Position numbers and translations under genes: made by a program. A stretch of DNA of 64,000 nt. Source: Archivesica marissinica. Taxonomy: Eukaryota > Mollusca > Bivalvia > Venerida > Vesicomyidae. Shown piece by piece: positions 22,001-36,098 of this stretch (position 1 is the stretch's first letter; each line of letters opens with the position of its first letter). Below the pieces are notes generated by a model, which was not told the DNA's origin, searched no databases, and saw nothing but the letters and a program-made list of their open reading frames with translations. The stretch lies in contig CM026398.1 in the NCBI GenBank assembly GCA_014843695.1, positions 12,223,584 to 12,287,583 of the forward strand, written 5' to 3'.

Positions 22001-25000
22001 GCAGAAATAAGGAGTGTACAGTAAGAGAAGACATGTGTGCATGCAGAAATAAGGAGTGTACAGTAAGAGAAGACATGTGTGTATGCAGAAATAAGGAGTG
22101 TACAGTAAGAGAAGACATGTGTGCATGCAGAAATAAGGAGTGTACAGTAAGAGAAGACATGTGTGTATGCAGAAATAAGGAGTGTACAGTAAGAGAAGAC
22201 ATGTGTGCATGCAGAAATAAGGAGTGTACAGTAAGAGAAGACATGTGTGCATGCAGAAATAAGGAGTGCACAGTAAGAGAAGACATGTGTGCATGCAGAA
22301 ATAAGGAGTGTGTACAGTAAGAGAAGACATGTGTGCATGCAGAAATAAGGAGTGTGTACAGTAGAGAAGACATGTGTGTATGCAGAAATAAGGAGTGCAC
22401 AGTAAGAGAAGACATGTGTGCATGCAGAAATAAGGAGTGTACAGTAAGAGAAGACATATGTGTATGCAGAAATAAGGAGTGTGTACAGTAAGAGAAGACA
22501 TATGTGTATGCAGAAATAAGGAGTGCACAGTAAGAGAAGACATGTGTGCATACAGAAATAAGGAGTGTGTACAGTAAGAGAAGAGATGCGTGCATGCAGA
22601 AATAAGGAGTATGTACAGTAAGAGAAGACATGTGTGCATGCAGAAATAAGGAGTGTGTACAGTAAGAGAAGACATGTGTGCATGCAGAAATAAGGAGTGT
22701 GTACAGTAAGAGAAGACATGTGTGTATGCAGAAATAAGGAGTGTGTACAGTAAGAGAAGACATGTGTGCATGCAGAAATAAGGAGTGTACAGTAAGAGAA
22801 GACATGTGTGCATGCAGAAATAAGGAGTGTACAGTAAGAGAAGACATGTGTGCATGCAGAAATAAGGAGTGTACAGTAAGAGAAGACATGTGTGTATGCA
22901 GAAATAAGGAGTGTACAGTAAGAGAAGACATGTGTGTATGCAGAAATAAGGAGTGTACAGTAAGAGAAGACATGTGTGCATACAGAAATAAGGAGTGTAC
23001 AGTAAGAGAAGACATTGCATGCAGAAATAAGGAGTGTGTACAGTAAGAGAAGACATGTGTGTATGCAGAAATAAGGGTGTACAGTAAGAGAAGACTATGT
23101 GTATGCAGAAATAAGGAGTGTACAGTAAGAGAAGACATGTGCATGCAGAAATAAGGAGTGTGTACAGTAAGAGAAGACATGTGTGCATGCAGAAATAAGG
23201 AGTTGTACAGTAAGAGAAGACATGTGTGCATGCAGAAATAAGGAGTGTGTACAGTAAGAGAAGACATGTGTGCATGCAGAAATAAGGAGTGTGTACAGTA
23301 AGAGAAGACATGTGTGTATGCAGAAATAAGGAGTGTGTACAGTAAGAGAAGACATGTGTGCATGCAGAAATAAGGAGTGTGTACAGTAAGAGAAGACATG
23401 TGTGCATGCAGAAATAAGGAGTGTACAGTAAGAGAAGACATGTGTGCATGCAGAAATAAGGAGTGTACAGTAAGAGAAGACGTGTGTATGCAGAAATAAG
23501 GAGTGTTACAGTAAGAGAAGACATGTGTGCATGCAGAAATAAGGAGTGTACAGTAAGAGAAGACATGTGTGCATGCAGAAATAAGGAGTGTGTACAGTAA
23601 GAGAAGACATGTGTGCATGCAGAAATAAGGAGTATGTACAGTAAGAGAAGACATGTGTGCATGCAGAAATAAGGAGTGTACAGTAAGAGAAGACATGTGT
23701 GTATGCAGAAATAAGGAGTGTACAGTAAGAGAAGACATACGTGTGCATCAGAAATAGGAGTGTACAGTAAGAGAAGACATTGTGCATGCAGAAATAAGTG
23801 TGTACAGTAAGAGAAGACATGTGTGTATGCAGAAATAAGGAGTGTACAGTAAGAGAAGACATGTCTGTGCATGAGAAATAAGGAGTGTACAGTAAGAGAA
23901 GACATTGGATGCAGAAATAAGGAGTGTGTACAGTAAGAGAAGACATGTGTGTATGCAGAAATAAGGAGTGTACAGTAAGAGAAGACATGTGTGCATACAG
24001 AAATAAGGAGTGTGTACAGTAAGAGAAGACATGCGTGCATGCAGAAATAAGGAGTATGTACAGTAAGAGAAGACATGTGTGCATGCAGAAATAAGGAGTG
24101 TGTACAGTAAGAGAAGACATGTGTGCATGCAGAAATAAGGAGTGTGTACAGTAAGAGAAGACATGTGTGTATGCAGAAATAAGGAGTGTGTACAGTAAGA
24201 GAAGACATGTGTGCATACAGAAATAAGGAGTGTGTACAGTAAGAGAAGACATGTGTGCATGCAGAAATAAGGAGTGTGTACAGTAAGAGAAGACATGTGT
24301 GCATGCAGAAATAAGGAGTGTACAGTAAGAGAAGACATATGTGCATGCAGAAATAAGGAGTGTACAGTAAGAGAAGACATGTGTGTATGCAGAAATAAGG
24401 AGTGTACAGTAAGAGAAGACATGTGTGCATGCAGAAATAAGGAGTGTACAGTAAGAGAAGACATGTGTGCATGCAGAAATAAGGAGTGTACAGTAAGAGA
24501 AGACATGTGTGTATGCAGAAATAAGGAGTGCACAGTAAGAGAAGACATGTGTGCATACAGAAATAAGGAGTGTGTACAGTAAGAGAAGACATATGTGCAT
24601 GCAGAAATAAGGAGTGTGTACAGTAAGAGAAGACATGTGTGTATGCAGAAATAAGGAGTGTACAGTAAGAGAAGACATGTGTGCATGCAGAAATAAGGAG
24701 TGTACAGTAAGAGAAGACATGTGTGCATGCAGAAATAAGGAGTGTACAGTAAGAGAAGACATGTGTGCATGCAGAAATAAGGAGTATGTACAGTAAGAGA
24801 AGACATGTGTGCATGCAGAAATAAGGAGTGTGTACAGTAAGAGAAGACATGTGTGCATGCAGAAATAAGGAGTGTGTACAGTAAGAGAAGACATGTGTGT
24901 ATGCAGAAATAAGGAGTGTGTACAGTAAGAGAAGACATGTGTGCATGCAGAAATAAGGAGTGTGTACAGTAAGAGAAGACATGTGTGCATGCAGAAATAA

Positions 25001-27944
25001 GGAGTGTGTACAGTAAGAGAAGACATGTGTGCATGCAGAAATAAGGAGTGTGTACAGTAAGAGAAGACATGCGTGCATGCAGAAATAAGGAGTGTACAGT
25101 AAGAGAAGACGTGTGTGTATGCAGAAATAAGGAGTGTGTACAGTAAGAGAAGACATGTGTGCATGCAGAAATAAGGAGTATGTACAGTAAGAGAAGACAT
25201 GTGTGTATGCAGAAATAAGGAGTGTACAGTAAGAGAAGACATGTGTGCATGCAGAAATAAGGAGTGTACAGTAAGAGAAGACATGTGTGTATGCAGAAAT
25301 AAGGAGTGTACAGTAAGAGAAGACATGTGTGTATGCAGAAATAAGGAGATTGTACAGTAAGAGAAGACATGTGTGTATGCAGAAATAAGGAGTGTCTACA
25401 GTAAGAGAAGACATGTGTGCATGCAGAAATAAGGAGAGTGTACAGTAAGAGAAGACATGTGTGTATGCAGAAATAAGGAGTATGTACAGTAAGAGAAGAC
25501 ATGTGTGTATGCAGAAATAAGGAGTGTACAGTAAGAGAAGACATGTGTGCATGCAGAAATAAGGAGTGTACAGTAAGAGAAGACATGTGTGCATACAGAA
25601 ATAAGGAGTGCACAGTAAGAGAAGACATGTGTGTATGCAGAAATAAGGAGTGTACAGTAAGAGAAGACATGTGTGCATGCAGAAATAAGGAGTGTCTACA
25701 GTAAGAGAAGACATGCGTGCATGCAGAAATAAGGAGAGTGTACAGTAAGAGAAGACATGTGTGTATGCAGAAATAAGGAGTATGTACAATAAGAGAAGAC
25801 ATGTGTGTATGCAGAAATAAGGAGTGTGTACAGTAAGAGAAGACATATGTGCATGCAGAAATAAGGAGTGTACAGTAAGAGAAGACATGTGTGTATGCAG
25901 AAATAAGGAGTGTACAGTAAGAGAAGACATGTGTGTATGCAGAAATAAGGAGTGTACAGTAAGAGAAGACATGTGTGTATGCAGAAATAAGGAGTGTACA
26001 GTAAGAGAAGACATGTGTGCATGCAGAAATAAGGAGTGTGTACAGTAAGAGAAGACATGTGTGCATGCAGAAATAAGGAGTGTGTACAGTAAGAGAAGAC
26101 ATGTGTGTATGCAGAAATAAGGAGTTGTACAGTAAGAGAAGACATGTGTGTATGCAGAAATAAGGAGTGTGTACAGTAAGAGAAGACATGTGTGCATGCA
26201 GAAATAAGGAGTGTACAGTAAGAGAAGACATGTGTGCATGCAGAAATAAGGAGTGTACAGTAAGAGAAGACATGTGTGTATGCAGAAATAAGGAGTGTAC
26301 AGTAAGAGAAGACATGTGTGCATGCAGAAATAAGGAGTGTACAGTAAGAGAAGACATGTGTGTATGCAGAAATAAGGAGTGTACAGTAAGAGAAGACATG
26401 TGTGTATGCAGAAATAAGGAGTGTACAGTAAGAGAAGACATGTGTGCATGCAGAAATAAGGAGTGTGTACAGTAAGAGAAGACATGTGTGCATGCAGAAA
26501 TAAGGAGTGTGTACAGTAAGAGAAGACATGTGTGTATGCAGAAATAAGGAGTGTGTACAGTAAGAGAAGACATGTGTGTATGCAGAAATAAGGAGTGTAC
26601 AGTAAGAGAAGACATGTGTGCATGCAGAAATAAGGAGTGTACAGTAAGAGAAGACATGTGTGCATGCAGAAATAAGGAGTGTACAGTAAGAGAAGACATG
26701 TGTGCATGCAGAAATAAGGAGTGTACAGTAAGAGAAGACATGTGTGTATGCAGAAATAAGGAGTGTACAGTAAGAGAAGACATGTGTGCATGCAGAAATA
26801 AGGAGTATGTACAGTAAGAGAAGACATGTGTGCATGCAGAAATAAGGAGTATACAGTAAGAGAAGACATGTGTGTATGCAGAAATAAGGAGTGTACAGTA
26901 AGAGAAGACATGTGTGCATGCAGAAATAAGGAGTGTGTACAGTAAGAGAAGACATGTGTGCATGCAGAAATAAGGAGTGTACAGTAAGAGAAGACGTGTG
27001 TATGCAGAAATAAGGAGTGTGTACAGTAAGAGAAGACATGTGTGCATGCAGAAATAAGGAGTGTACAGTAAGAGAAGACATGTGTGCATCAGAAATAAGG
27101 AGTGTACAGTAAGAGAAGACTGTGTGCATGCAGAAATAAGGATGTACAGTAAGAGAAGACATGTGTGCATGCAGAAATAAGGAGTGTACAGTAAGAGAAG
27201 ACATGTGTGCATCAGAAATAAGGAGTTACGTAAGAGAAGAATGTGATCAAAAAAAAAAAGTGTGATCAGAAAAAGAGTACAGTAAGAGAAGACATGTGTG
27301 CATGCAGAAATAAGGAGTGTACAGTAAGAGAAGACATGTGTGCATGCAGAAATAAGGAGTTGTACAGTAAGAGAAGACATGTGTGTATGCAGAAATAGGA
27401 GTGTACAGTAAGAGAAGACATTGATGCAGAAATAAGGAGTGTACAGTAAGAGAAGACATGTGTGCATGCAGAAATAAGGAGTGTGTACAGTAAGAGAAGA
27501 CATGTGTGCATGCAGAAATAAGGAGTGTACAGTAAGAGAAGACATGTGTGCATGCAGAAATAAGGAGTGTACAGTAAGAGAAGACATGTGTGTATGCAGA
27601 AATAAGGAGTGTACAGTAAGAGAAGACATGTGTGCATGCAGAAATAAGGAGTGTACAGTAAGAGAAGACATGTGTGTATGCAGAAATAAGGAGTGTACAG
27701 TAAGAGAAGACGTGTGCATGCAGAAATAAGGAGTATGTACAGTAAGAGAAGACATGTGTGCATGCAGAAATAAGGAGTGTACAGTAAGAGAAGACATGTG
27801 TGCATGCAGAAATAAGGAGTGTGTACAGTAAGAGAAGACATGTGTGTATGCAGAAATAAGGAGTGTACAGTAAGAGAAGACATGTGTGTATGCAGAAATA
27901 AGGAGTGTACAGTAAGAGAAGACATGTGTGCATACAGAAATAAG
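19040..27944. repeat. Large minisatellite, 42/44-base unit, about 200 copies (runs into assembly gap)
   Basis: The unit is AGTGTACAGTAAGAGAAGAC followed by ATGTGTGCATGCAGAAATAA and GG (42 bases). A common variant has GTGTGTACAG and is 44 bases. ATGTGTATGCAG against ATGTGCATACAG is another frequent alternation. The mix of 42 and 44 bases shifts the frame often, so the open frames of up to 1,689 codons on the minus strand are stop-poor repeat translation, not genes. Copies near 23095-23160, 23745-23900 and 27050-27440 carry many small indels. The array stops at the N gap, so its true length is unknown. Confidence 0.95.
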
Positions 27945-28944
27945 NNNNNNNNNNNNNNNNNNNNNNNNNNNNNNNNNNNNNNNNNNNNNNNNNNNNNNNN
28001 NNNNNNNNNNNNNNNNNNNNNNNNNNNNNNNNNNNNNNNNNNNNNNNNNNNNNNNNNNNNNNNNNNNNNNNNNNNNNNNNNNNNNNNNNNNNNNNNNNNN
28101 NNNNNNNNNNNNNNNNNNNNNNNNNNNNNNNNNNNNNNNNNNNNNNNNNNNNNNNNNNNNNNNNNNNNNNNNNNNNNNNNNNNNNNNNNNNNNNNNNNNN
28201 NNNNNNNNNNNNNNNNNNNNNNNNNNNNNNNNNNNNNNNNNNNNNNNNNNNNNNNNNNNNNNNNNNNNNNNNNNNNNNNNNNNNNNNNNNNNNNNNNNNN
28301 NNNNNNNNNNNNNNNNNNNNNNNNNNNNNNNNNNNNNNNNNNNNNNNNNNNNNNNNNNNNNNNNNNNNNNNNNNNNNNNNNNNNNNNNNNNNNNNNNNNN
28401 NNNNNNNNNNNNNNNNNNNNNNNNNNNNNNNNNNNNNNNNNNNNNNNNNNNNNNNNNNNNNNNNNNNNNNNNNNNNNNNNNNNNNNNNNNNNNNNNNNNN
28501 NNNNNNNNNNNNNNNNNNNNNNNNNNNNNNNNNNNNNNNNNNNNNNNNNNNNNNNNNNNNNNNNNNNNNNNNNNNNNNNNNNNNNNNNNNNNNNNNNNNN
28601 NNNNNNNNNNNNNNNNNNNNNNNNNNNNNNNNNNNNNNNNNNNNNNNNNNNNNNNNNNNNNNNNNNNNNNNNNNNNNNNNNNNNNNNNNNNNNNNNNNNN
28701 NNNNNNNNNNNNNNNNNNNNNNNNNNNNNNNNNNNNNNNNNNNNNNNNNNNNNNNNNNNNNNNNNNNNNNNNNNNNNNNNNNNNNNNNNNNNNNNNNNNN
28801 NNNNNNNNNNNNNNNNNNNNNNNNNNNNNNNNNNNNNNNNNNNNNNNNNNNNNNNNNNNNNNNNNNNNNNNNNNNNNNNNNNNNNNNNNNNNNNNNNNNN
28901 NNNNNNNNNNNNNNNNNNNNNNNNNNNNNNNNNNNNNNNNNNNN
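27945..28944. other. Assembly gap, exactly 1,000 N
   Basis: A run of 1,000 N, the round number used for gaps of unknown size. The repeat family differs on the two sides (42-base unit on the left, 46-base unit on the right), so the junction of the two arrays is hidden. Confidence 1.
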
Positions 28945-31900
28945 TACCTGGTATATATGTGCTTGTGATGTATAGGTATGAAAGTTTCTGTACCTGGTAT
29001 ATATGTGCTTGTGATGTATAGGTATGGAAGTTTCTGTACCTGCTATATATGTGCTTGTGATGTATAGGTATGACAGTTTCTGTACCTGGTATATATGTGC
29101 TTGTGATGTATAGGTATGGAAGTTTCTGTACCTGGTATATATGTGCTTGTGATGTATAGGTATGGAAGTTTCTGTACCTGGTATATATGTGCTTGTGATG
29201 TATAGGTATGACAGTTTCTGTACCTGGTATATATGTGCTTGTGATGTATAGGTATGACGTTTCTGTACCTGGTATATATGTGCTTGTGATGTATAGGTAT
29301 GACAGTTTCTGTACCTGGTATATATGTGCTTGTGATGTATAGGTATGGAAGTTTCTGTACCTGGTATATATGTGCTTGTGATGTATAGGTATGGAAGTTT
29401 CTGTACCTGGTATATATGTGCTTGTGATGTATAGGTATGGAAGTTTCTGTACCTGGTATATATGTGCTTGTGATGTATAGGTATGGACAGTTTCTGTACC
29501 TGGTATATATGTGCTTGTGATGTATAGGTATGGAAGTTTCTGTACCTGGTATATATGTGCTTGTGATGTATAGGTATGACAGTTTCTGTACCTGGTATAT
29601 ATGTGCTTGTGATGTATAGGTATGACAGTTTCTGTACCTGGTATATATGTGCTTGTGATGTATAGGTATGACAGTTTCTGTACCTAGTATATATGTGCTT
29701 GTGATGTATAGGTATGACAGTTTCTGTACCTGGTATATATGTGCTTGTGATGTATAGGTATGGAAGTTTCTGTACCTGCTATATATGTGCTTGTGATGTA
29801 TAGGTATGGAAGTTTCTGTACCTGGTATATATGTGCTTGTGATGTATAGGTATGGAAGTTTCTGTACCTGGTATATATGTGCTTGTGATGTATAGGTATG
29901 ACAGTTTCTGTACCTGGTATATATGTGCTTGTGATGTATAGGTATGACAGTTTCTGTACCTGGTATATATGTGCTTGTGATGTATAGGTATGACAGTTTC
30001 TGTACCTAGTATATATGTGCTTGTGATGTATAGGTATGACAGTTTCTGTACCTGGTATATATGTGCTTGTGATGTATAGGTATGACAGTGTCTGTACCTG
30101 CTATATATGTGCTTGTGATGTATAGGTATTGAAGTTTCTGTACCTGCTATATATGTGCTTGTGATGTATAGGTATGGAAGTTTCTGTACCTGGTATATAT
30201 GTGCTTGTGATGTATAGGTATGGAAGTTTCTGTACCTGGTATATATGTGCTTGTGATGTATAGGTATGACAGTTTCTGTACCTGGTATATATGTGCTTGT
30301 GATGTATAGGTATGACAGTTTCTGTACCTGGTATATATGTGCTTGTGATGTATAGGTATGGAAGTTTCTGTACCTGGTATATATGTGCTTGTGATGTATA
30401 GGTATGACAGTTTCTGTACCTGGTATATATGTGCTTGTGATGTATAGGTATGGAAGTTTCTGTACCTGGTATATATGTGCTTGTGATGTATAGGTATGGA
30501 AGTTTCTGTACCTGGTATATATGTGCTTGTGATGTATAGGTATGGACATTTCTGTACCTGGTATATATGTGCTTGTGATGTATAGGTATGGACGTTTCTG
30601 TACCTGCTATATATGTGCTTGTGATGTATAGGTATGACAGTTTCTGTACCTGGTATATATGTGCTTGTGATGTATAGGTATGGAAGTTTCTGTACCTGGT
30701 ATATAGTGCTTGTGATGTATAGGTATGACAGTTCTGTACCTGTATATGTGCTTGTGATGTATAGGTATGACAGTTTCTGTACCTGGTATATATGTGCTTG
30801 TGATGTATAGGTATGACAGTTTCTGTACCTGGTATATATGTGCTTGTGATGTATAGGTATGGAAGTTTCTGTACCTGGTATATATGTGCTTGTGATGTAT
30901 AGGTATGGAAGTTTCTGTACCTGGTATATATGTGCTTGTGATGTATAGGTATGGAAGTTTCTGTACCTGGTATATATGTGCTTGTGATGTATAGGTATGA
31001 CAGTTTCTGTACCTGGTATATATGTGCTTGTGATGTATAGGTATGGAAGTTTCTGTACCTGGTATATATGTGCTTGTGATGTATAGGTATGACAGTTTCT
31101 GTACCTGGTATATATGTGCTTGTGATGTATAGGTATGGACGTTTCTGTACCTGGTATATATGTGCTTGTGATGTATAGGTATGGAAGTTTCTGTACCTGG
31201 TATATATGTGCTTGTGATGTATAGGTATGGAAGTTTCTGTACCTGGTATATATGTGCTTGTGATGTATAGGTATGGAAGTTTCTGTACCTGGTATATATG
31301 TGCTTGTGATGTATAGGTATGGAAGTTTCTGTACCTGGTATATATGTGCTTGTGATGTATAGGTATGGACAGTTTCTGTACCTGGTATATATGTGCTTGT
31401 GATGTATAGGTATGGAAGTTTCTGTACCTGGTATATATGTGCTTGTGATGTATAGGTATGGAAGTTTCTGTACCTGGTATATATTGCTTGTGATGTATAG
31501 GTAGGAAGTTTCTGTACCTGGTATATATGTGCTTGTGATGTATAGGTATGGAAGTTTCTGTACCTGGTATATATGTGCTTGTGATGTATAGGTATGACAG
31601 TTTCTGTACCTGGTATATATGTGCTTGTGATGTATAGGTATGGAAGTTTCTGTACCTGGTATATATGTGCTTGTGATGTATAGGTATGGAAGTTTCTGTA
31701 CCTGGTATATATGTGCTTGTGATGTATAGGTATGACAGTTTCTGTACCTGGTATATATGTGCTTGTGATGTATAGGTATGGACGTTTCTGTACCTGGTAT
31801 ATATGTGCTTGTGATGTATAGGTATGGACGTTTCTGTACCTGCTATATATGTGCTTGTGATGTATAGGTATGACAGTTTCTGTACCTGGTATATATGTGC

Positions 31901-34900
31901 TTGTGATGTATAGGTATGACAGTTTCTGTACCTGGTATATATGTGCTTGTGATGTATAGGTATGACAGTTTCTGTACCTGGTATATATGTGCTTGTGATG
32001 TATAGGTATGGAAGTTTCTGTACCTGGTATATATGTGCTTGTGATGTATAGGTATGACAGTTTCTGTACCTGGTATATATGTGCTTGTGATGTATAGGTA
32101 TGACAGTTTCTGTACCTGGTATATATGTGCTTGTGATGTATAGGTATGGAAGTTTCTGTACCTGGTATATATGTGCTTGTGATGTATAGGTATGGAAGTT
32201 TCTGTACCTGGTATATATGTGCTTGTGATGTATAGGTATGGAAGTTTCTGTACCTGGTATATATGTGCTTGTGATGTATAGGTATGACAGTTTCTGTACC
32301 TGGTATATATGTGCTTGTGATGTATAGGTATGGAAGTTTCTGTACCTGGTATATATGTGCTTGTGATGTATAGGTATGGAAGTTTCTGTACCTGGTATAT
32401 ATGTGCTTGTGATGTATAGGTATGGAAGTTTCTGTACCTGGTATATATGTGCTTGTGATGTATAGGTATGGAAGTTTCTGTACCTGGTATATATGTGCTT
32501 GTGATGTATAGGTATGACAGTTTCTGTACCTGGTATATATGTGCTTGTGATGTATAGGTATGGAAGTTTCTGTACCTGGTATATATGTGCTTGTGATGTA
32601 TAGGTATGGAAGTTTCTGTACCTGGTATATATGTGCTTGTGATGTATAGGTATGGAAGTTTCTGTACCTGGTATATATGTGCTTGTGATGTATAGGTATG
32701 GAAGTTTCTGTACCTGGTATATATGTGCTTGTGATGTATAGGTATGGACGTTTCTGTACCTGCTATATATGTGCTTGTGATGTATAGGTATGACAGTTTC
32801 TGTACCTGGTATATATGTGCTTGTGATGTATAGGTATGACAGTTTCTGTACCTGGTATATATGTGCTTGTGATGTATAGGTATGGAAGTTTCTGTACCTG
32901 GTATATATGTGCTTGTGATGTATAGGTATGGAAGTTTCTGTACCTGGTATATATGTGCTTGTGATGTATAGGTATGGAAGTTTCTGTACCTGGTATATAT
33001 GTGCTTGTGATGTATAGGTATGGAAGTTTCTGTACCTGGTATATATGTGCTTGTGATGTATAGGTATGGAAGTTTCTGTACCTGGTATATATGTGCTTGT
33101 GATGTATAGGTATGGAAGTTTCTGTACCTGGTATATATGTGCTTGTGATGTATAGGTATGGAAGTTTCTGTACCTGGTATATATGTGCTTGTGATGTATA
33201 GGTATGACAGTTTCTGTACCTGCTATATATGTGCTTGTGATGTATAGGTATGGACGTTTCTGTACCTGCTATATATGTGCTTGTGATGTATAGGTATGGA
33301 CGTTTCTGTACCTGGTATATATGTGCTTGTGATGTATAGGTATGACAGTTTCTGTACCTGGTATATATGTGCTTGTGATGTATAGGTATGACAGTTTCTG
33401 TACCTGGTATATATGTGCTTGTGATGTATAGGTATGACAGTTTCTGTACCTGGTATATATGTGCTTGTGATGTATAGGTATGACAGTTCTGTACCTGCTA
33501 TATATGTGCTTGTGATGTATAGGTATGCAGTTTCTGTACCTGGTATATATGTGCTTGTGATGTATAGGTATGGAAGTTTCTGTACCTGCTATATATGTGC
33601 TTGTGATGTATAGGTATGGAAGTTTCTGTACCTGGTATATATGTGCTTGTGATGTATAGGTATGACAGTTTCTGTACCTGGTATATATGTGCTTGTGATG
33701 TATAGGTATGACAGTTTCTGTACCTGCTATATATGTGCTTGTGATGTATAGGTATGGCAGTTTCTGTACCTGGTATATATGTGCTTGTGATGTATAGGTA
33801 TGACAGTTTCTGTACCTGGTATATATGTGCTTGTGATGTATAGGTATGGAAGTTTCTGTACCTGGTATATATGTGCTTGTGATGTATAGGTATGGAAGTT
33901 TCTGTACCTGGTATATATGTGCTTGTGATGTATAGGTATGGAAGTTTCTGTACCTGCTATATATGTGCTTGTGATGTATAGGTATGGAAGTTTCTGTACC
34001 TGGTATATATGTGCTTGTGATGTATAGGTATGGAAGTTTCTGTACCTGCTATATATGTGCTTGTGATGTATAGGTATGGCAGTTTCTGTACCTGGTATAT
34101 ATGTGCTTGTGATGTATAGGTATGACAGTTTCTGTACCTGGTATATATGTGCTTGTGATGTATAGGTATGACAGTTTCTGTACCTGGTATATATGTGCTT
34201 GTGATGTATAGGTATGACAGTTTCTGTACCTGGTATATATGTGCTTGTGATGTATAGGTATGGAAGTTTCTGTACCTGGTATATATGTGCTTGTGATGTA
34301 TAGGTATGGAAGTTTCTGTACCTGGTATATATGTGCTTGTGATGTATAGGTATGGAAGTTTCTGTACCTGGTATATATGTGCTTGTGATGTATAGGTATG
34401 ACAGTTTCTGTACCTGGTATATATGTGCTTGTGATGTATAGGTATGGAAGTTTCTGTACCTGGTATATATGTGCTTGTGATGTATAGGTATGACAGTTTC
34501 TGTACCTGGTATATATGTGCTTGTGATGTATAGGTATGGACGTTTCTGTACCTGGTATATATGTGCTTGTGATGTATAGGTATGGAAGTTTCTGTACCTG
34601 GTATATATGTGCTTGTGATGTATAGGTATGACAGTTTCTGTACCTGGTATATATGTGCTTGTGATGTATAGGTATGGAAGTTTCTGTACCTGGTATATAT
34701 GTGCTTGTGATGTATAGGTATGGAAGTTTCTGTACCTGGTATATATGTGCTTGTGATGTATAGGTATGGAAGTTTCTGTACCTGGTATATATGTGCTTGT
34801 GATGTATAGGTATGGAAGTTTCTGTACCTGGTATATATGTGCTTGTGATGTATAGGTATGGAAGTTTCTGTACCTGGTATATATGTGCTTGTGATGTATA

Positions 34901-35512
34901 GGTATGGAAGTTTCTGTACCTGGTATATATGTGCTTGTGATGTATAGGTATGGAAGTTTCTGTACCTGGTATATATGTGCTTGTGATGTATAGGTATGGA
35001 AGTTTCTGTACCTGGTATATATGTACTTGTGATGTATAGGTATGGAAGTTTCTGTACCTGGTATATATGTGCTTGTGATGTATAGGTATGGAAGTTTCTG
35101 TACCTGGTATATATGTACTTGTGATGTATAGGTATGGAAGTTTCTGTACCTGGTATATATGTGCTTGTGATGTATAGGTATGGAGGTTTCTGTACTTGGT
35201 ATATATGTACTTGTGATGTATAGGTATGGAAGTTTCTGTACCTGGTATATATGTACTTGTGATGTATAGGTATGGAAGTTTCTGTACCTGGTATATATGT
35301 ACTTGTGATGTATAGGTATGGAAGTTTCTGTACCTGCTATATATGTGCTTGTGATGTATAGGTATGACAGTTTCTGTACCTGCTATATATGTGCTTGTGA
35401 TGTATAGGTATGACAGTTTCTGTACCTGGTATATATGTGCTTGTGATGTATAGGTATGACAGTTTCTGTACCTGGTATATATGTACTTGTGATGTATAGG
35501 TATGGAAGTTTC
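28945..35512. repeat. Large minisatellite, 46-base unit, about 143 copies
   Basis: The unit is TACCTGGTATATATGTGCTT plus GTGATGTATAGGTATGGAAG and TTTCTG. Frequent variants are GGTATGACAG for GGTATGGAAG and TGCTATATA for TGGTATATA; the right edge (from about 35025) has TGTACTTG for TGTGCTTG. Copies are very uniform, with isolated indels near 30700-30760, 31485-31505 and 33485-33530. The period is not a multiple of 3, so long open frames are few. Confidence 0.95.
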
Positions 35513-35634
<122 letters not shown>

Positions 35635-36098
35635 TTACCTCTCAGTATGATTGCTTGTTATCATTATTAACTCGGTAAATTGTTGTGTCATTAAATGCTA
35701 GCACTTGGATAAGCTTGCATGTTAATTATACGTGTATTTATTTTATTGAAGAATTAAACCCATAAATAAACTTTAGCCAATGCTGACATCTCTTTTCTCA
35801 AAACAGTTGCAGGATAAAGTCAAAGAAAAGAGCAACAAGGAAAACATAAAATAGCAACTACATTATAGAAAATCTGTTTCTTAGAATCATGTCTGTCTAT
35901 CTATAGATCTCTAGATTAGAAATTTATTAATGGTTTCCATAGAAACACATTATCTAAGAAGGACAATTTGATTATGAGACAGACAGAAAGATGGTTATGA
36001 GACAAACATCAAAAACATGAAAATGTGTAGTCACCTACTTAACAGTGCTCAAATGCTTTTATCTCAGATTCAATGTCAAACAATCCTTTTTTTCATAG
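35635..36098. other. Unique AT-rich stretch before a candidate exon
   Basis: No array or recognised transposon. A pyrimidine run and CATAG at 36084-36098 could form a splice acceptor for the candidate exon that follows. Confidence 0.4.

Noticed and set aside
19140..27797. Minus-strand open frames of 750 to 1,689 codons (SSLTVHSLFLHTHM-type repeats)
   Set aside because: The 42- and 44-base units shift the frame repeatedly and every frame is stop-poor. The same peptides appear in several overlapping frames, which is a property of the repeat.
27819..29021. Plus-strand open frames made largely of X
   Set aside because: They run through the 1,000-N assembly gap and have no meaning.
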